Shown: positions 32,599-42,111, counted from the stretch's first letter. The stretch: 64,000 nt of DNA from Actinoplanes sp. L3-i22 (GCF_019704555.1 NZ_AP024745.1:7944501-8008500), one strand, 5' to 3'. Program-made: numbers and translations. Notes: a model not told the origin generated them from the letters alone.

Positions 32599-32981
32599 CG
32601 GCTCATGATGCCGAACTTTCGCCGCGCGACGGGATCGAAGTCCTCCGGGGTGGCGTGGTAGCGGTCCTCGAACGCGGCCGGCAGCATCAGGCCCTCCGGG
32701 TCCATGTCCTGGAACGCCAGGTCGAGGCGCCGCTCGTCGTACTCGGAGACGGCCGCCCCGGGCAGGTCCCGGAAGACGTTCGCCAGCCCGTTGAGGCCGA
32801 AGTACTCGCTGGCCTCGACCGCCGCCCGCAGGTCCTCGGGCTCGAAGCCGACCACGGCCGCGGCCGCGCCCCCGTTCAGCATCGTGCCGTGGACCAGCAG
32901 CAGCGCGCTGAGGTGCCGGTCGCCGACCCCGCCGCCCTGATGGGCACAGGCCCGCTTCCACACCGCGTCGATCACGTTCAT
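32595..32981 (-). CDS. DUF4375/DMP19-like small protein
   Basis: 128 residues from ATG 32981. The helical sequence with MLNGGAAAAVVGFEPEDLRAAVEASEYFGLNGLANVFRDL resembles the DMP19/DUF4375 family, whose Neisseria member mimics DNA. The acidic surface expected for mimicry is not strong here, so only the fold is suggested. Translationally coupled to the GNAT gene and divergent from the ABC operon (66 bp between starts, containing a TTGACC/TAGACC promoter-like pair for the plus strand). Confidence 0.65.
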   Translation of the reverse strand: MNVIDAVWKRACAHQGGGVGDRHLSALLLVHGTMLNGGAAAAVVGFEPEDLRAAVEASEYFGLNGLANVFRDLPGAAVSEYDERRLDLAFQDMDPEGLMLPAAFEDRYHATPEDFDPVARRKFGIMSR

Positions 32982-33047
32982 GATCCGATCATGCGGGACG
33001 GGAAATCCGGTTGACCCGGATTCGGGCGGATCGGTAGACCGAACGGC

Positions 33048-34052
33048 ATGGCCCTCATCACGGTTCGGGAACTGACCAAGGAATACGTCCGGACCAGACC
33101 GGTGGAGGGCCGGTTCGCCGCGGTACGCACGCTGTTCACCCGGGAGCGGGAGCGCACCCTCGCGGTCGACCGGATCAGCTTCAGCATCGACGAGGGCGAG
33201 GTGGTCGGCTATCTCGGGCCGAACGGCGCCGGCAAGTCGACCACGATCAAGCTGCTCACCGGCGTGCTCTGGCCGACCAGCGGGACCGTCGAGGTGGCCG
33301 GGCCGGACGGGCCGGTGGTGCCGTGGCGGGACCGGCAGCGGCTGGCGTACCGGATCGGCGTGGTGTTCGGGCAGCGCAGCCAGCTGTGGTGGGACCTGCC
33401 GCTGATCGAGTCGCTGAAGCTGGTGGGGGCGCTCTACGACGTACCGGACGCCCGTTATCGCAGCAATCTGGCGCGTTTGCGGAAACTGCTGGACCTCGAT
33501 CCGTTCCTGAAGACCCCGGTGCGGCAGCTGAGCCTGGGTCAGCGGATGCGCGGGGACCTGGCCGCCGCGCTGCTCTACGACCCGCCGCTGCTCTACCTGG
33601 ACGAGCCGACGGTCGGGCTGGACGTGCTCGCCAAGGAGACCGTGCGCGGCTTCGTCGACGAGGCGAACCGCAGCGGCCGGACGACCGTGCTGCTGACCAC
33701 GCACGACCTGGCCGACGTGGAGCGGCTGTGTCGCCGGATCCTGCTGATCGATCACGGACAGGTGCTCTACGACGGGCCGGTGGACGGGCTGATCGCGCGG
33801 TACGCGCCGTACCAGGACGTGCTGGTCCGGCTGGACGGGGACCACGTCGACGGGGACCGGCTGGACCTGGGCGGGTTCGTCGGCGAGCGGGAGCACGACG
33901 GGCGCTGGCGGTTCCGGGTGGGCCGCGACGAGCCGGTGCACCGGCTGCTGACCGCGGCCGGCGACGGGCGGCAGATCCGCGACCTGTCGGTGGTCGAGTC
34001 GAACCTGGAGAGCGTCGTCCGGGAGCTGTACCGCGAGCGGCGGGACGGGTGA
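33048..34052 (+). CDS. ABC-2 type exporter ATPase
   Basis: 334 residues. Walker A GPNGAGKST, signature LSLGQRMRGDL, Walker B LLYLDEPTVGLDV and the H-loop LLTTHDLADVERL are all present. The C-terminal 100 residues are the regulatory extension found in daunorubicin-type and polysaccharide-type ATPases. First gene of a three-gene operon; its stop overlaps the next start (GTGA). It powers export through the two membrane proteins that follow. The cargo is unknown. Confidence 0.93.
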   Translation: MALITVRELTKEYVRTRPVEGRFAAVRTLFTRERERTLAVDRISFSIDEGEVVGYLGPNGAGKSTTIKLLTGVLWPTSGTVEVAGPDGPVVPWRDRQRLAYRIGVVFGQRSQLWWDLPLIESLKLVGALYDVPDARYRSNLARLRKLLDLDPFLKTPVRQLSLGQRMRGDLAAALLYDPPLLYLDEPTVGLDVLAKETVRGFVDEANRSGRTTVLLTTHDLADVERLCRRILLIDHGQVLYDGPVDGLIARYAPYQDVLVRLDGDHVDGDRLDLGGFVGEREHDGRWRFRVGRDEPVHRLLTAAGDGRQIRDLSVVESNLESVVRELYRERRDG

Positions 34053-34843
34053 GGACCCGGGGCTACCTCGCGTACGTACGGACCGCGATCGCCATCCGCC
34101 TGCAGTACCGCAGCACGATCTTCGCGTCGATGACCGTCACGCTGCTCTGGATCCTGCTCGTCACCCGGGTCTGGTCGGCCGCCTACCAGGGCCGGGACAC
34201 GGTCGCCGGGCTCACCCTGGAGAGCACGATCGTCTACCTGACCCTGGCCAACCTGCAGGCCGTCGTGATCAACACGCCGATCACCTGGATCATGGCGAGC
34301 CGGGTGCGGTCCGGCGAGGTGCTGTTCGACGTGAGCCGGCCGATGGGCTATCCCGGGCAGATGCTGGCCATGCAGGCCGGCCAGTCGATGCTGCAGATCG
34401 CGGTGATGCTGGTGGTCACGCCGGTCGCCGCGCTGCTCGGCGGCCTGTCCGGGCCGGCCGGGCTCGCCGCCGGCCTGCTCTACCCGGTGGCGCTGCTGCT
34501 CGGCTGGGTGCTGAACGCGCTGCTCACCCTGCTGATCGGGCTGACCGCGTTCTGGACCGTGGACAACCTCGGGATCTCGGTGCTGTACCGGTTCGTCGCG
34601 GCGTTCCTGGCCGGGGCGAGCGTGCCGCTGGTGTTCTTCCCGGGGCCGCTGCGCGCGGTCGCCGAGGCGCTGCCGTTCCGGTTCATCGTGGCCGAGCCGG
34701 CGGCGATCTACATCGGTCAGATCCACGGCACGCGGGTGCTCACCGGGTTCGCCCTCGCGCTCGTCTGGATCGGGCTCCTGTCCGGTCTGCTGGCCCTGGC
34801 CTGGCAGCGCGCCCATCGGAAGATCGTGGTGCACGGTGGTTGA
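34049..34843 (+). CDS. ABC-2 (DUF990) permease, subunit 1
   Basis: 264 residues from GTG 34049, six hydrophobic segments. The opening VRTRGYLAYVRTAIAIRLQYRSTIFASM and the segment RSGEVLFDVSRPMGYPGQMLAMQAGQS (the coupling region) are typical of the DUF990 branch of ABC-2 permeases, which are encoded in pairs. It overlaps both neighbours by 4-8 bp. Confidence 0.88.
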   Translation: MRTRGYLAYVRTAIAIRLQYRSTIFASMTVTLLWILLVTRVWSAAYQGRDTVAGLTLESTIVYLTLANLQAVVINTPITWIMASRVRSGEVLFDVSRPMGYPGQMLAMQAGQSMLQIAVMLVVTPVAALLGGLSGPAGLAAGLLYPVALLLGWVLNALLTLLIGLTAFWTVDNLGISVLYRFVAAFLAGASVPLVFFPGPLRAVAEALPFRFIVAEPAAIYIGQIHGTRVLTGFALALVWIGLLSGLLALAWQRAHRKIVVHGG

Positions 34844-35648
34844 TCTCAAGCGCGAGCTGCGGCTCTACCTGCTGCTGCGCGGCGCCTCGCTGCGCGGCGT
34901 GCTGCAGTACCGCGGCAACCTGCTGATGATGGTGCTGGCCGGCGCCGCCTACCAGGGCAGTGGCTTCGCGTTCGTCTGGGCGCTGCTGCACACGTTCGGC
35001 ACCGTCGCCGGCTGGGGCTTAGGACAAATTGCCTTTTTGTACGGCATGCGACTGCTCTCGCACGCGCTCTGGCTCGTCACGATGGACGGCATCGGCCAGT
35101 CCGACTTCCTGATCCGCGAGGGTCAGCTCGACCGGATGCTGCTGCGCCCGGCGAACGTGCTGTCCCAGATGGCCAGCCACACCCGCTCGATCCTGCCGTT
35201 CGGTGACCTGTCGATGGCGATCCTGGTCTTCGGCGTCGCGCTGGTCGTCGCCGACGTGGACTGGTCGGCCGGCTCGGTCGGGTTCCTGGTGCTCGCCGTC
35301 CTGGGCGGGGCGTTCCTGGAGGCGTCCGTGGTGGTCGCGCTGGCCGGCCTGTCGGTCCGGGTCCTGGACACCTGGGCGTACCGGATGATGACGCTGGACG
35401 CGATCGACACGCTCGGGTCGTACCCGCTGAGCGTCTTCGGGACCGGGGTGCAGCGGGTGCTGACCTACGTGCTGCCGGTCGCGTTCATCGCCTTCCTCCC
35501 GGCCAGCGTGATCCTGGGCCGCACCGGTCAGCTCGCCGTCCCGGCCTGGCTCGGCCTGCTGTCACCGCTGGTCGGCGTCGCGCTGTTCACGCTGGCCTAC
35601 CGCTTCTGGCGCCATCAGCTGCGCGGTTACCAGGGCGTCGGGCACTGA
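34836..35648 (+). CDS. ABC-2 (DUF990) permease, subunit 2
   Basis: 270 residues, six hydrophobic segments, second member of the DUF990 permease pair (coupling segment REGQLDRMLLRPANVLSQMASHT). Codon 62 (35019-35021) is TTA, and codons 62-68 are an AT-rich run (TTA GGA CAA ATT GCC TTT TTG) unlike the rest of the gene. TTA is read by the rare bldA-type leucine tRNA in related bacteria. The last 87 bp overlap the convergent DUF3800 gene. Confidence 0.87.
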   Translation: MVDLKRELRLYLLLRGASLRGVLQYRGNLLMMVLAGAAYQGSGFAFVWALLHTFGTVAGWGLGQIAFLYGMRLLSHALWLVTMDGIGQSDFLIREGQLDRMLLRPANVLSQMASHTRSILPFGDLSMAILVFGVALVVADVDWSAGSVGFLVLAVLGGAFLEASVVVALAGLSVRVLDTWAYRMMTLDAIDTLGSYPLSVFGTGVQRVLTYVLPVAFIAFLPASVILGRTGQLAVPAWLGLLSPLVGVALFTLAYRFWRHQLRGYQGVGH

Positions 35649-36533
35649 CCGCCGGGCGACCCCGGCGAGCAGGTCGGCGACCTGGACCCGTGGATCGGCC
35701 CGGGAGTCGGCCATCACCAGCCCGGCCAGCGGGGACGGGCCGGGCCCGGTGGCCAGCGCGCGCTGCAGGCGGGTCAGGCGGTCGGCGGTCAGGGCGCTCT
35801 GCTCGTCGTGCGTGACCAGCACCCGGCGTGTCCCGGCGGCCCAGAACAGGACCGTCTCGGCCAGCGCCGGGAGCAGCGGCTCCAGCGGGGGCGGGAGCGC
35901 GCGGTCCTCGGCGTCGAGCCGGGTCACCACGGCGCGGACGTGGGTGGGGTCGAGGGCGTCGAGGACCGGGTCGGCGGGCGTCCCCCGTACCAGCGAATCT
36001 CTGGTCTGAAAGAAATTGTCGACGCGGTGACCGATCGGACGGGCGCGCTTGGTCCGGGCCAGATCGACGAAGGCGGCCAGGAACGCGTCCCGCTCCGGCC
36101 CGGCCGGGCAGGTCGCGAGCGCCGCCGCACGCGGGTCGCGGGCCAGGCTGGTGCCGGCCGCGTAGGACGGCTCGGCGAGCAGCAGGTCGACCACCCGGCC
36201 GATCAGGAAGCGCTCCTTGTCGATCACGTGCACGTGGGCGCGTCCGCGCAGCGCGGCGAGGAAGAAGTCCAGCGCCGCGCCGGGCTTGCGCAGCAGCTGG
36301 CCGGACTTGAGCTCGCGGGGCGAGAAGCGGAACCCGTCGCGCAGCCCGGCGATCAGGGCGGTCGCCTCGGCCCGGGTCAGGTCGACCCCGGCGTGCGTGA
36401 TCAGCGGGGCGCCGGAGTGCAGCAGGTTCGTCCCGGAGAACCCGGACTCGTCGCAGGCGATCTCCACCACCGCGCCGGCCACCACCCCGGCGGGCGGCAG
36501 CCCACCCTGCAACGGTGTGCGCACGCCGCCCAT
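35562..36533 (-). CDS. DUF3800 protein (RNase H-like fold)
   Basis: About 323 residues from ATG 36533; a start nearer VVEIACDESG is possible. The DUF3800 marks are present: acidic ACDESGFSG strand at the start, AHVHVIDKERF, VTHDEQ and the closing MADSRADPRVQVADLLAG. The family has an RNase H-like acidic core and is often linked to mobile or defence regions, although no nuclease activity is proven for most members. The 3' end overlaps the ABC permease by 87 bp tail to tail. Confidence 0.8.
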   Translation of the reverse strand: MGGVRTPLQGGLPPAGVVAGAVVEIACDESGFSGTNLLHSGAPLITHAGVDLTRAEATALIAGLRDGFRFSPRELKSGQLLRKPGAALDFFLAALRGRAHVHVIDKERFLIGRVVDLLLAEPSYAAGTSLARDPRAAALATCPAGPERDAFLAAFVDLARTKRARPIGHRVDNFFQTRDSLVRGTPADPVLDALDPTHVRAVVTRLDAEDRALPPPLEPLLPALAETVLFWAAGTRRVLVTHDEQSALTADRLTRLQRALATGPGPSPLAGLVMADSRADPRVQVADLLAGVARRSVPDALVTAQLMAPEAVGQREQRDADQR

Positions 36534-36592
36534 GCTCTCCGGTGGCCCTGATCGAGACAATCGAATTGCGCGGTGGCTATCCTGGCCCTGCC

Positions 36593-37252
36593 ATGGGAGT
36601 CACCGACCATCAGAGCAGCCGGCGGCACGAGCAGGTGGAGCACACCCGCCTGCGGATCATCGTGGCGGCGGAACGGCTCTTCGCCGAGCACGGGGTGTTC
36701 TCCGTGTCGAACCGGCAGGTCAGCGAGGCGGCCGGGCAGGGCAACAACGCCGCGGTGAACTATCACTTCGGGACCAAGGCGGATCTGGTGCGGGCGATCA
36801 TCCGCCGGCACGCCGAGCCGATGGAGCAGATCCGGGGCGAGCTGCTGGCCGCGCACCGGGACAGCACCCGGCTGCGCGACTGGGTGACCTGCGTGGTGCG
36901 GCCGTACACGGATCACCTGCGATCGCTGGGGACGCCGTGCCGCTACGCCCGGCTGGCCGCGCAGCTGATCACCGAGCCGCAGCTGCGGGAGCTGGCCGCG
37001 CTGGAGTTCGCCGGCGCCACGCACCTGATCGCGGTGACCGAGGGCCTGCACGGCTGCCTGCCCGGGCTGCCGGTGGCGGTGCGCAACGAGCGCGACGACA
37101 TGGCGCACACGCTGATCACGCACCTGTGCGCGCAGCGCGAGCGGGGCCTGCCGGAGAACCCCGCCAAGGCGGCCGCGGTGTGGTCCGCGACGACAGTGGG
37201 GCTGATCGATGCGATCGAGGGGTTGTACCAGGCGCCGGCCAGCATCCGGTGA
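36593..37252 (+). CDS. TetR-family regulator
   Basis: 219 residues from ATG 36593. The helix-turn-helix is at about 23-65 (IIVAAERLFAEHGVFSVSNRQVSEAAGQGNNAAVNYHFGTKADLVRAII). The C-terminal ligand domain is longer than average and not assignable. It lies 126 bp before the monooxygenase gene in the same direction, and the GTGGAC/GTCCAC palindrome (37270-37285) between them is a plausible operator, so it probably represses 37379-40161. Confidence 0.92.
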   Translation: MGVTDHQSSRRHEQVEHTRLRIIVAAERLFAEHGVFSVSNRQVSEAAGQGNNAAVNYHFGTKADLVRAIIRRHAEPMEQIRGELLAAHRDSTRLRDWVTCVVRPYTDHLRSLGTPCRYARLAAQLITEPQLRELAALEFAGATHLIAVTEGLHGCLPGLPVAVRNERDDMAHTLITHLCAQRERGLPENPAKAAAVWSATTVGLIDAIEGLYQAPASIR

Positions 37253-37269
37253 TCGAAGGATCGCACTGC

Positions 37270-37341
37270 GTGGACGTGAGTCCACAATGATCAACATTCA
37301 TTTGGCAATCACTTGACTTAAAAACCTTGCGCGGCTTAGCT
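37270..37341 (+). promoter_or_regulatory. Palindrome and promoter before the monooxygenase gene
   Basis: GTGGAC-GTGA-GTCCAC is a perfect palindrome at 37270-37285. TTGACT (37313-37318) and TTAGCT (37336-37341) are 17 bp apart, a plausible housekeeping promoter, 37 bp before the start at 37379. Confidence 0.5.
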
Positions 37342-37378
37342 GGTCCGGCCCCACCGGTTCCGCCCCAGAAGGACGCTC

Positions 37379-39151
37379 ATGTCCCCCACCTTCCAGCCGC
37401 GCCGCTACTCCGCCGAGCTTCTCGGCAAGCTGCGCGCGAAGTACCAGGCGGAACGCGACCGCCGGATCCGCCCGGAGGGCACCGCGCAGTACCGGCGGGC
37501 GGCCGGCGATCTGAGCTCGTACGCCAAGGACCCCTACACCGCGTGGGCGGAGCGTGACACCGCGCACGACCGGGTCGACGCGGTCGTGATCGGCGGCGGT
37601 TTCGGCGGTCTGGTCACCGGCGCGCGGCTGCGGCAGGCCGGCGTCGAGCACATCCGGATGATCGACGAGGGCGGCGACTTCGGCGGCACCTGGTACTGGA
37701 ACCGGTACCCCGGCGTGCACTGCGACATCGAGGCGACGGTCTACATGCCGCTGCTGGAAGAGGTCGGCTACGTCCCGAAGTGGCGCTACGCCCCGGGCGA
37801 GGAGATCCGCCAGCACGCGGTCGCGATCGCCAAGCAGTTCGACCTGTACGCCGACACCATGTTCCACACCCGGGTCGTCGAGCTGCGCTGGGACGACGAG
37901 GCCGCCGAGTGGAACGTCAAGACCGACCGCGGTGACGACTTCCGCAGCCGGTACGTGGTGATCTCCTCCGGCACGCTCTCCCAGCCGAAGCTCCCCGGCA
38001 TCCCGGGCCTGGACGGGTTCACCGGGCACACGTTCCACAGCAGCCGCTGGGACCACGACTACGACCTGACCGGCAAGCGGGTCGCGGTGGTCGGCACCGG
38101 CGCCAGCGCGATCCAGATCGTCCCGTCGATCGCCCCGGACGTCGAGCACCTGTACGTCTTCCAGCGCACCCCGTCCACTGTCGACGTGCGTGGCAACCGG
38201 CCGTTCGAGCCGTCCTTCGCCGCCTCGCTGCAGCCCGGCTGGCAGCAGGAGCGGATGCAGAACTTCCTGACCCTGGTCACCGGCGGGCACGTCGACGAGG
38301 ACCTGATCGACGACGGCTGGACGGCGACCGCCAAGCTGCAGCGGCAGATGCTGACCGGCACGCTCGACGACACCATCTCGGCCGAGGACCGCGCGCACTT
38401 CGACGAGCTGGCCGACGCGCGCAAGATGGACGAGATCCGGGCCCGGGTCGACGAGGTGGTCACCGACCCGGCGACCGCCGAGCTCCTCAAGCCGTGGTAC
38501 CGGTACATGTGCAAGCGGCCCACGTTCAGCGACTTCTACCTGGAGACGTTCAACCGGGACAACGTGACCCTGGTGGACACCGCGGACCACGGCGGCATCA
38601 CCGCGATGACCGCGACCGGCATCAAGGTCGGCGACCGGGAGTTCGAGGTCGACGTGGTGATCTTCGCGACCGGCTTCGAGGTCGGCATCTCCGGCGTCGT
38701 CTCCGGCACCCTGCCGGTCTTCGGCCGCGGCGGCCTGCCGCTGCTCGGGCACTGGTCGAAGGGCCCGCGCTCGCTGCACGGCTTCTACAGCCACGGCTTC
38801 CCGAACCTGTTCCACCTCGGCTCGCTGCAGAACGCCGCGGCGGTCAACTTCACCCACGTGCTGCAGGAGCAGGCCACCCACATCGGCGCGCTGATCGGCG
38901 CGGCCGCCGAGCGCGGCGCGCACCGGATCGAGCCGACCGCCGAGGCCGAGGAGGGCTGGATCGCGGTGATCCGGGAGACCGCCCCGGTCACCGTGAACTT
39001 CCAGGCCGAGTGCACGCCGGGGTACTACAACGGCGAGGGCAAGCCGCGGCCGGTGAACAACTCGTTCGGCCCCGGCCCGGTGGTCTTCCACGCGCTGCTG
39101 CGCGACTGGCGGGCCAACGGCGGGATGGACGAGGTGCTGCGCGAGGCCTGA
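37379..39151 (+). CDS. Flavin-containing (Baeyer-Villiger type) monooxygenase
   Basis: 590 residues. FAD motif GGGFGG (72-77), the Baeyer-Villiger fingerprint FTGHTFHSSRW (F214 to W224, FXGXXXHXXXW) and NADPH motif GTGASA (239-244) are all intact. The N-terminal extension of about 65 residues is that of the large cyclohexanone/steroid monooxygenase type. It inserts oxygen beside a ketone using NADPH, FAD and O2, or oxidises sulfur or nitrogen. TetR gene and palindrome upstream suggest induction by a substrate; the MDR reductase follows 20 bp downstream and is probably co-transcribed. Confidence 0.93.
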   Translation: MSPTFQPRRYSAELLGKLRAKYQAERDRRIRPEGTAQYRRAAGDLSSYAKDPYTAWAERDTAHDRVDAVVIGGGFGGLVTGARLRQAGVEHIRMIDEGGDFGGTWYWNRYPGVHCDIEATVYMPLLEEVGYVPKWRYAPGEEIRQHAVAIAKQFDLYADTMFHTRVVELRWDDEAAEWNVKTDRGDDFRSRYVVISSGTLSQPKLPGIPGLDGFTGHTFHSSRWDHDYDLTGKRVAVVGTGASAIQIVPSIAPDVEHLYVFQRTPSTVDVRGNRPFEPSFAASLQPGWQQERMQNFLTLVTGGHVDEDLIDDGWTATAKLQRQMLTGTLDDTISAEDRAHFDELADARKMDEIRARVDEVVTDPATAELLKPWYRYMCKRPTFSDFYLETFNRDNVTLVDTADHGGITAMTATGIKVGDREFEVDVVIFATGFEVGISGVVSGTLPVFGRGGLPLLGHWSKGPRSLHGFYSHGFPNLFHLGSLQNAAAVNFTHVLQEQATHIGALIGAAAERGAHRIEPTAEAEEGWIAVIRETAPVTVNFQAECTPGYYNGEGKPRPVNNSFGPGPVVFHALLRDWRANGGMDEVLREA

Positions 39152-39171
39152 TCCACTCGTAGGGTCGGAGC

Positions 39172-40161
39172 ATGAGGGCGATCGTTTTCGACAACTCCAC
39201 GCTCCGGCTCACCGAACGGACCGTTCCCGAGCCGGGCGACGGCGAGATCCGGGTCCGGGTGATCCGCTCCGGCGTCAACCCGACCGACTGGAAACGCGTG
39301 GCCACCAGCGCGCCGGGCAGCATCCCGAACATGGACGGGGCCGGGATCGTGGACGCGGTCGGCCCGGGCGTGCTGTCACACCACCCCGGCGACCGGGTGT
39401 GGGTGATGCTCGCCGCGCACACCGGGCCGTTCGGCACCGCCGCCGAGTTCTGCGTCGTGCCGGCCGCGCACGCGTTCCCGCTGCCCGAGCCGTTCTCGTT
39501 CGACGAGGGCGCCGCGCTCGGCGTCCCGGCGATCACCGCGCACCGCGCGCTGACCGTCGCCGAGGCCGGGCCGGGCCGGCTCGCGCCGGGCGCGCTGACC
39601 GGCCGGACCGTGCTGGTCGCCGGCGGCGCGGGCGCGGTCGGGCACGCCGCGATCCAGCTGGCCCGCTGGGCCGGCGCCACCGTGGTGACCACGGTCAGCA
39701 GCCCGGAGAAGGCCGAGCTGGCGACCGCGGCGGGCGCGCACCACGTCGTCGACTACCGCGCCACCGACGCGGCGACGGCGATCCGCGCGGTCGCCCCGGA
39801 CGGCGTCGACGTGATCGCCGAGGTCGCCGTCGCGCAGAACGCCCAGCTCAACCAGGCCGTCGCGGCGAACCACGCGACCATCGCGATCTACGCCAACAAC
39901 GGCGGCGACACCGCGGCGTTCGACATCCGCCCGCACATGATGATCAACGCCCGGATCCAGTTCCTGATCCTCTACACGGTCGGCGAGCCGGCGCTGCAGG
40001 CCGCCGCGGAGGACGTCGGCGCCGCCCTGCGCGACGGCGTGCTCGGCATCGGCACGGAACACGGGCTGCCGCTGCACCACTTCCCGCTGGACCGGACCGC
40101 CGACGCGCACGCCGCGGTCGAGAAGGGCGCGATCGGCAAGGTGCTGCTCACCCTCGACTGA
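39172..40161 (+). CDS. Zinc-free MDR-family NADPH:quinone reductase-like enzyme
   Basis: 329 residues. GroES-like N-terminal half (SGVNPTDWKRV; GAGIVDAVGPGV) and Rossmann half with VLVAGGAGAVGHAAIQLARWAGA for NADPH. The zinc-binding cysteines of alcohol dehydrogenases are missing, as in quinone oxidoreductases. It may reduce an enone or quinone made by or fed to the monooxygenase upstream, from which it is separated by only 20 bp. Substrate unknown. Confidence 0.9.
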   Translation: MRAIVFDNSTLRLTERTVPEPGDGEIRVRVIRSGVNPTDWKRVATSAPGSIPNMDGAGIVDAVGPGVLSHHPGDRVWVMLAAHTGPFGTAAEFCVVPAAHAFPLPEPFSFDEGAALGVPAITAHRALTVAEAGPGRLAPGALTGRTVLVAGGAGAVGHAAIQLARWAGATVVTTVSSPEKAELATAAGAHHVVDYRATDAATAIRAVAPDGVDVIAEVAVAQNAQLNQAVAANHATIAIYANNGGDTAAFDIRPHMMINARIQFLILYTVGEPALQAAAEDVGAALRDGVLGIGTEHGLPLHHFPLDRTADAHAAVEKGAIGKVLLTLD

Positions 40162-40403
40162 CCGGCGCCGGCTCCGCTCGACTCGCGGTCACCCCGTTCG
40201 CGGTACGGCGGTGAGCCCGGTCCCGAGCCGATCGGGCGGGCGTGGGCTGCCGCCGTACCGGAAACGCGGTGTTGATCGTGGGGGTTGCGGGGTCCAAGGG
40301 GTGGTCGGGGTTGTGACTGAGGGGTTGATCTACGGTTATATTCCGGTTGTTCTCAGGACCGCGGGGTTCGGGCCGATGGACGCCCCAACGCGCCGGAGGG
40401 GGA

Positions 40404-42059
40404 ATGGGTATGACCGTCGGTCAGGTCGATCTGTCGCAGGCGGAGACCGTGGCGCACCTCCTCGCCCGCGCCGAGGAGCTGCGCCGGGCCGGCGACTACC
40501 GGGCCGGGTGCGAGACCGCGCAGCGCGCCGCCGACCTGGCCGCCTCGATCGGCGACCGGCACGGGCAGGCCGAGGCGCTGCGCTCGCTCGCCAACCAGCT
40601 GCTGCGCATCGGCCGCCAGGAAGAGGCGGTCACCGCGTGCCGGCAGGCGGTCGCCGAGCTGGAGACGCTCAACGACGGCGCCGGCCTCTGCCAGGTGCTC
40701 ACCCTGCAGGCCATGCCGCTGCGCGACCTCGGCATGCACGAGGAGGCGCTGGACGTGCTCGCCCGGGCCCGCGACATCGCGCAGGGGCTCGGCAACCGGG
40801 ACCTGCTCTACTGGGTGCACAACCGGACCGGCGTGGTGCACGGCAGCATGGGCGACCACGAGCTGAGCAACACGTACCTGTCGCAGGCGCTGACCATGTC
40901 GGCCGACATGGACGACGAGGCCCGGTTCTGCATCCTCAACAACATCGGCGACAACGCCGTCTACGAGGTGCCCCGGCTGCGGCAGCTCGGTTCGGCCGAC
41001 CGCGCCGAGCAGATGCTGGCGAACGCGCTCGGCTGGGTGGCCGAGGCGCTGCGGCTGGCGCGGGCCGCAAACAACCCGTTCCGGGAGTCGCTGAGCCTGG
41101 ACAACTACGGGATGCTGCTGGCCCTGGCCGGGGATCTGGACGGCGCCGCCGGGCACATCGAGCAGTCCCGGCTGATCGCGGTGGACGCCGGGTACTGGTC
41201 GCTCGAGTCGTCCGCGCTGCAGCACCAGGCGCAGGTGCGGCTGCTGCGCGGCGAGCACGCGGCGGCGGTCGACGGGCTGCGGCTGGCGCTCGACCGGGCG
41301 CGGCGGGCCGGCGAGAAACCGATGGCGATGGAGATCCTGCGGGAGCTGTCCGACGCGCACGAGCGGGTCGGCGACTTCCAGGAGGCGCTGCGCTGCTACC
41401 GGGGCTTCCACGACCTCGAACGGGAGCTGCACAACCAGGTCGCGGCGGCCCGGGCGCGGATGGCGGCGCACCACTTCGAGCTGGACAACGCGCGGCTGGA
41501 GACCGAGAACGCCCGCCTGGAGGCGGAGCTGCACCGGGCGTACAACGCCGAGCTCACCGCCGCGAGCGCGGTCTGGCAGCGGCAGGCGACCGAGGACGCG
41601 CTGACCGGCCTGCCGAACCGCCGCTCGATCGACGAGCGGCTGCCGGTGCTCGCCGCCGGCTCCGCGCCGCTCTACGTCGGGCTCGCCGACGTCGACCTGT
41701 TCAAGCAGGTCAACGACCGGTACGGACACCCGGTCGGGGACGAGGTGCTGCGCCGGCTCGCCGGGATCTTCCTGGCCGGCGTGCGGGACACGGACCTGGT
41801 CGCGCGGCTCGGCGGCGAAGAGTTCCTGATCGCGCTGAGCGGCTCGACCCTGGAGGACGCGCGCGCGGCGTGCGACCTGCTCCGGGCGCGGGTGGCCGCC
41901 CACCCGTGGGAGCAGATCGCCGAGGGGCTGCGGGTGACGATCAGCTTCGGGGTCGCCGAGATCGCCTCGCCGGCCGCCGTCGACTCCGCGCTGGAAACGG
42001 CGGACCAACGGCTCTACGCGGCCAAGCGGGCCGGGCGCAACCGGGTGCACGCCTCGTAG
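40404..42059 (+). CDS. TPR-GGDEF diguanylate cyclase
   Basis: 551 residues from ATG 40404 (ATG 40410 is equally likely; GGAGG lies at 40395-40399). The N-terminal 370 residues are helical repeats of TPR type (AGDYRAGCETAQRAADLAASIGDRHGQAEALRSLANQL and about six more), then a coiled-coil (HHFELDNARLETENARLEAELHRAYN). The C-terminal GGDEF domain carries the active motif GGEEF (470-474) and an I-site RDTD (461-464) five residues before it, so it should make cyclic di-GMP and be product-inhibited. No membrane segment or EAL domain. The TPR part probably senses a protein partner. Expressed alone; a large inverted repeat follows. Confidence 0.92.
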   Translation: MGMTVGQVDLSQAETVAHLLARAEELRRAGDYRAGCETAQRAADLAASIGDRHGQAEALRSLANQLLRIGRQEEAVTACRQAVAELETLNDGAGLCQVLTLQAMPLRDLGMHEEALDVLARARDIAQGLGNRDLLYWVHNRTGVVHGSMGDHELSNTYLSQALTMSADMDDEARFCILNNIGDNAVYEVPRLRQLGSADRAEQMLANALGWVAEALRLARAANNPFRESLSLDNYGMLLALAGDLDGAAGHIEQSRLIAVDAGYWSLESSALQHQAQVRLLRGEHAAAVDGLRLALDRARRAGEKPMAMEILRELSDAHERVGDFQEALRCYRGFHDLERELHNQVAAARARMAAHHFELDNARLETENARLEAELHRAYNAELTAASAVWQRQATEDALTGLPNRRSIDERLPVLAAGSAPLYVGLADVDLFKQVNDRYGHPVGDEVLRRLAGIFLAGVRDTDLVARLGGEEFLIALSGSTLEDARAACDLLRARVAAHPWEQIAEGLRVTISFGVAEIASPAAVDSALETADQRLYAAKRAGRNRVHAS

Positions 42060-42111
42060 TGACCGTCGGGGCGCACCACGCCCGCCGGCGTCTCCACCGG
42101 CTCGCCGGCGC

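Noticed and set aside
35562..36533. Defence island around the DUF3800 gene
   Set aside because: Neighbours are an ABC exporter and a TetR/monooxygenase pair; no other defence family is present.
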